DNA from: CAWANF01 sp963783355 | GTDB taxonomy: Bacteria > Bacteroidota > Rhodothermia > Balneolales > DATFMH01 | Direction: 5' to 3' | NCBI GenBank assembly: GCA_963783355.1 | Contig: CAWANF010000012.1 | Span: forward strand, 186,001 to 250,000 | DNA length: 64,000 bases | Shown: positions 62,493 through 64,000 of the stretch, in pieces | Layout: the number at the start of each line of letters is the position of its first letter | Position numbering within the stretch: position 1 is the first letter of the stretch | Position numbers and translations under genes: made by a program | The notes under the pieces: generated by a model | Seen by the model: the letters and a program-made list of their open reading frames with translations, nothing else | Database searches by the model: none | What the model was told of the DNA's origin: nothing

Positions 62493-64000
62493 CTATTTCA
62501 ACAACAGCATTTTCTTCACCAGCACTTTATTTCCCGCCTGCAGGCGATAAAAATAAAGCCCGCTGGACAGGTTCAGGGCATTAAAGATCGCCTGATGCCA
62601 GCCGGCCATTTGCCTGCTGTCTACCAGCATCGCCACCCGCTGTCCCAAAACATTGTAAATCGTCAAGCGTACATTTACGGGCCCGGCCAGTTCATACCGG
62701 ATCGTTGTCGTGGGATTGAACGGATTGGGATAATTGGGCCTGAGTGTTGTGACGCTGGGTTTTGCGGAGGTCATAAGTGCATCAGCTCCGCTTTTTCCCG
62801 ACATACCCGAAGACACCGCTATTTCCGGGTCGCCTGGTTTCATGGCCTGCTGCATTTCATAGCGGGCAATGGCATACCTCTCTGTTACCTGTTTTTGAGG
62901 CACTCCCATCGTTTCTTCCTCCTGTTCGACCTGATCCAACATCGCCAGAGCCTGTTGATAGGAACCCTGCTGTTCGAGCAGATTCATATCATCGGTCCTA
63001 TTCATCAACTTTCCCTGCGGGGACGTGATGAAGGGGGCATATTGCGTCACTTTTTCCCGAGCCTCCGCGAAACGTCCGAAACGATAGGCCTCATGTTCAT
63101 CCATGAGCATGAGAGGCTGGACCTGGGAAGCGGACAAATGAATTCCCCCGGATTCAGGCTCTGTTTACCCGCCAGATAATGCCCAATCATGCGGCCCCAT
63201 AAAGCCCGGTCCTGAGCCATTTCATCACTTAAACTGGTATCCCCCGGGACATCAGATGCAGCTTATATAACTCCTGCATATCACTCATAAGGCTTTTGGA
63301 ATCTGAGGCATTCGTAATGTCATTCCACAGGGTATGAATCCGGTCCCGGCGAAGATCCTTTCTCTTTTTGAGTTCCGGCCTACGCCGTCATCCTTTGTAC
63401 AGAAGATTCATTTGCGCTGCTGCGTCGGGCAATGAGCTGCGGACCCTGAGCCGCCCGCGTGGGATAATTGCCGGAACTTACCCCGGCTCCGGTACTCGGA
63501 TCATAACTTAAATACCCCGAATAGTCCACCGAACCGCTAAACAGAAAGGAACCCGGGCTGGCCGTGCCCCACCAGTTGCCATAGGCACCCACCGTGGCAG
63601 AATTTTGATTATAGATTCGGCAGCAGGCTCCGTTGTTTGCTATAATTCCGTTATCCCCTTCGGACTGCGTACTGGCATCTCCCAATAAAAAGGCAGAAGA
63701 TCCATCCACAACCATCTGATTCTGAGGGAGATAATTGGCCACGCGGTTAAATCCGGGAATGTAGCCTACGCTCGCATTATAGACTAAAAAGTCCACATCA
63801 CTGCCGCCGAGTACTTCCATGGCATTGGAATAGTTGAAATTGGTATCGTTTCCGGTTATGGCCGTGTTGTAAAAGTAGCGTGCCGGACTGTCGTAGAGCC
63901 ATAATCCGTCCTGGGCATTATCCTGTATGGTGGTTTCATAGGTGCCAATATCGGCATGGTAGATGACCACGCCGACCGAAGTATTATCTTCCACCATACA
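62493..64000 (-). pseudogene. T9SS-exported parallel beta-helix protein, three frameshifts, runs off window
   Basis: Minus-strand reading: from base 64000 an open frame codes for a right-handed beta-helix part (DNTSVGVVIYHADIGTYETT, NGIIANNGACCRIYN, GAYGNWWGTASPG) up to a TAG at 63380. One extra G near 63385 would restore the next piece (RRPELKKRKDLRRDRIHTLW). That ends at a TAA because a G run at about 63242 is one G short. A second G run at about 63148 is also one G short. Downstream the frame continues with a linker and a type A T9SS sorting domain (LRPNYPNPFNPTTTIRYEL) to the TAG at 62493. The region is visibly GC-richer than the rest. It is a broken surface protein or a gene with three homopolymer errors. 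The 5' end is outside the window. Confidence 0.8.

Noticed and set aside
62463..63179. A 238-codon plus-strand frame
   Set aside because: Complement of the T9SS-tailed gene, whose minus frame encodes a recognisable sorting domain.

Overview
The window is bacterial chromosome, gene dense and fairly AT-rich, with no rRNA, CRISPR array or recognisable insertion sequence. Two proteins end in the type A sorting domain of the type IX secretion system (T9SS), with the PNYPNPFNPTT signature. Signal peptides end in AQ, and many small conserved-unknown families are present. This points to the FCB supergroup (Bacteroidota, Ignavibacteriota/Chlorobiota, Calditrichota or relatives). I cannot name a genus. 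Most genes are housekeeping or stress genes in short operons. Much of the regulation that can be seen is in hairpins and dyads between genes.

Layout. 1-1.9 kb: aroQ (cut by the window edge), a HIT protein and a metallo-beta-lactamase-fold hydrolase, all minus. 2.1-2.5 kb: two lysine tRNAs (anticodons TTT and CTT), each with its own terminator. 2.6-4.3 kb: a Y-family DNA polymerase divergent from a small unknown gene, with a long dyad between them. 4.5-11 kb: an RND metal/drug efflux pump and adaptor, plus a histidine kinase/response regulator pair. 11-20 kb: a secreted GH20 hexosaminidase, then YbaK, MsrA, AlkD-like, DUF3298, two HAD phosphatases, DUF423 and a 2OG-Fe(II) oxygenase.

19.7-20.5 kb: a crcB/DUF190 fluoride-export operon under a clear fluoride riboswitch. 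20.6-21.6 kb: a polysaccharide deacetylase gene broken by two frameshifts. 21.7-26.8 kb: an AT-rich stretch with a DUF268 protein, an RsbR-N-like protein, an unknown protein, an OmpA-family porin and an ATP-grasp-like protein. 27-33 kb: serA, an ABC transporter pair, PhoU, a lipoprotein, a membrane protein and a cold-shock gene. 33-38.7 kb: an M13 peptidase, a lipoprotein behind a Fur-box-like site, a GH78 rhamnosidase and DUF3565.

38.9-40.7 kb: a large cysteine-rich protein with TIM-barrel/flavoprotein-like motifs that I do not recognise. 40.8-47.8 kb: a PEBP protein, a 7TM receptor fused to a SpoIIE phosphatase, PEP carboxylase and a THUMP methyltransferase. 48-54 kb: a membrane-anchored zinc-peptidase-like protein, DUF4405, a VIT1/CCC1 transporter, galE, cupin-5, an M20 peptidase and a TlpA-like thioredoxin. 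54.2-62.4 kb: a secreted GH57 protein with a T9SS tail, a PLP decarboxylase, SRPBCC, an APC permease, beta-carbonic anhydrase and an ankyrin protein. 62.5-64 kb: a GC-richer T9SS-tailed beta-helix gene with three frameshifts, running off the window.

Themes: glycan use by secreted hydrolases (GH20, GH57, GH78), envelope and metal stress (RND, CrcB, VIT1, possible Fur site), DNA and protein repair (Y-polymerase, AlkD-like, MsrA), and a possible partner-switching circuit (RsbR-N-like protein and SpoIIE phosphatase). The best leads for something new are the 605-residue cysteine-rich protein at 38851, the HExxH protein at 48065, and the AT-rich envelope cluster at 22.9-26.8 kb with its repeated TATAC upstream site. 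The riboswitch is the best-supported regulatory element.
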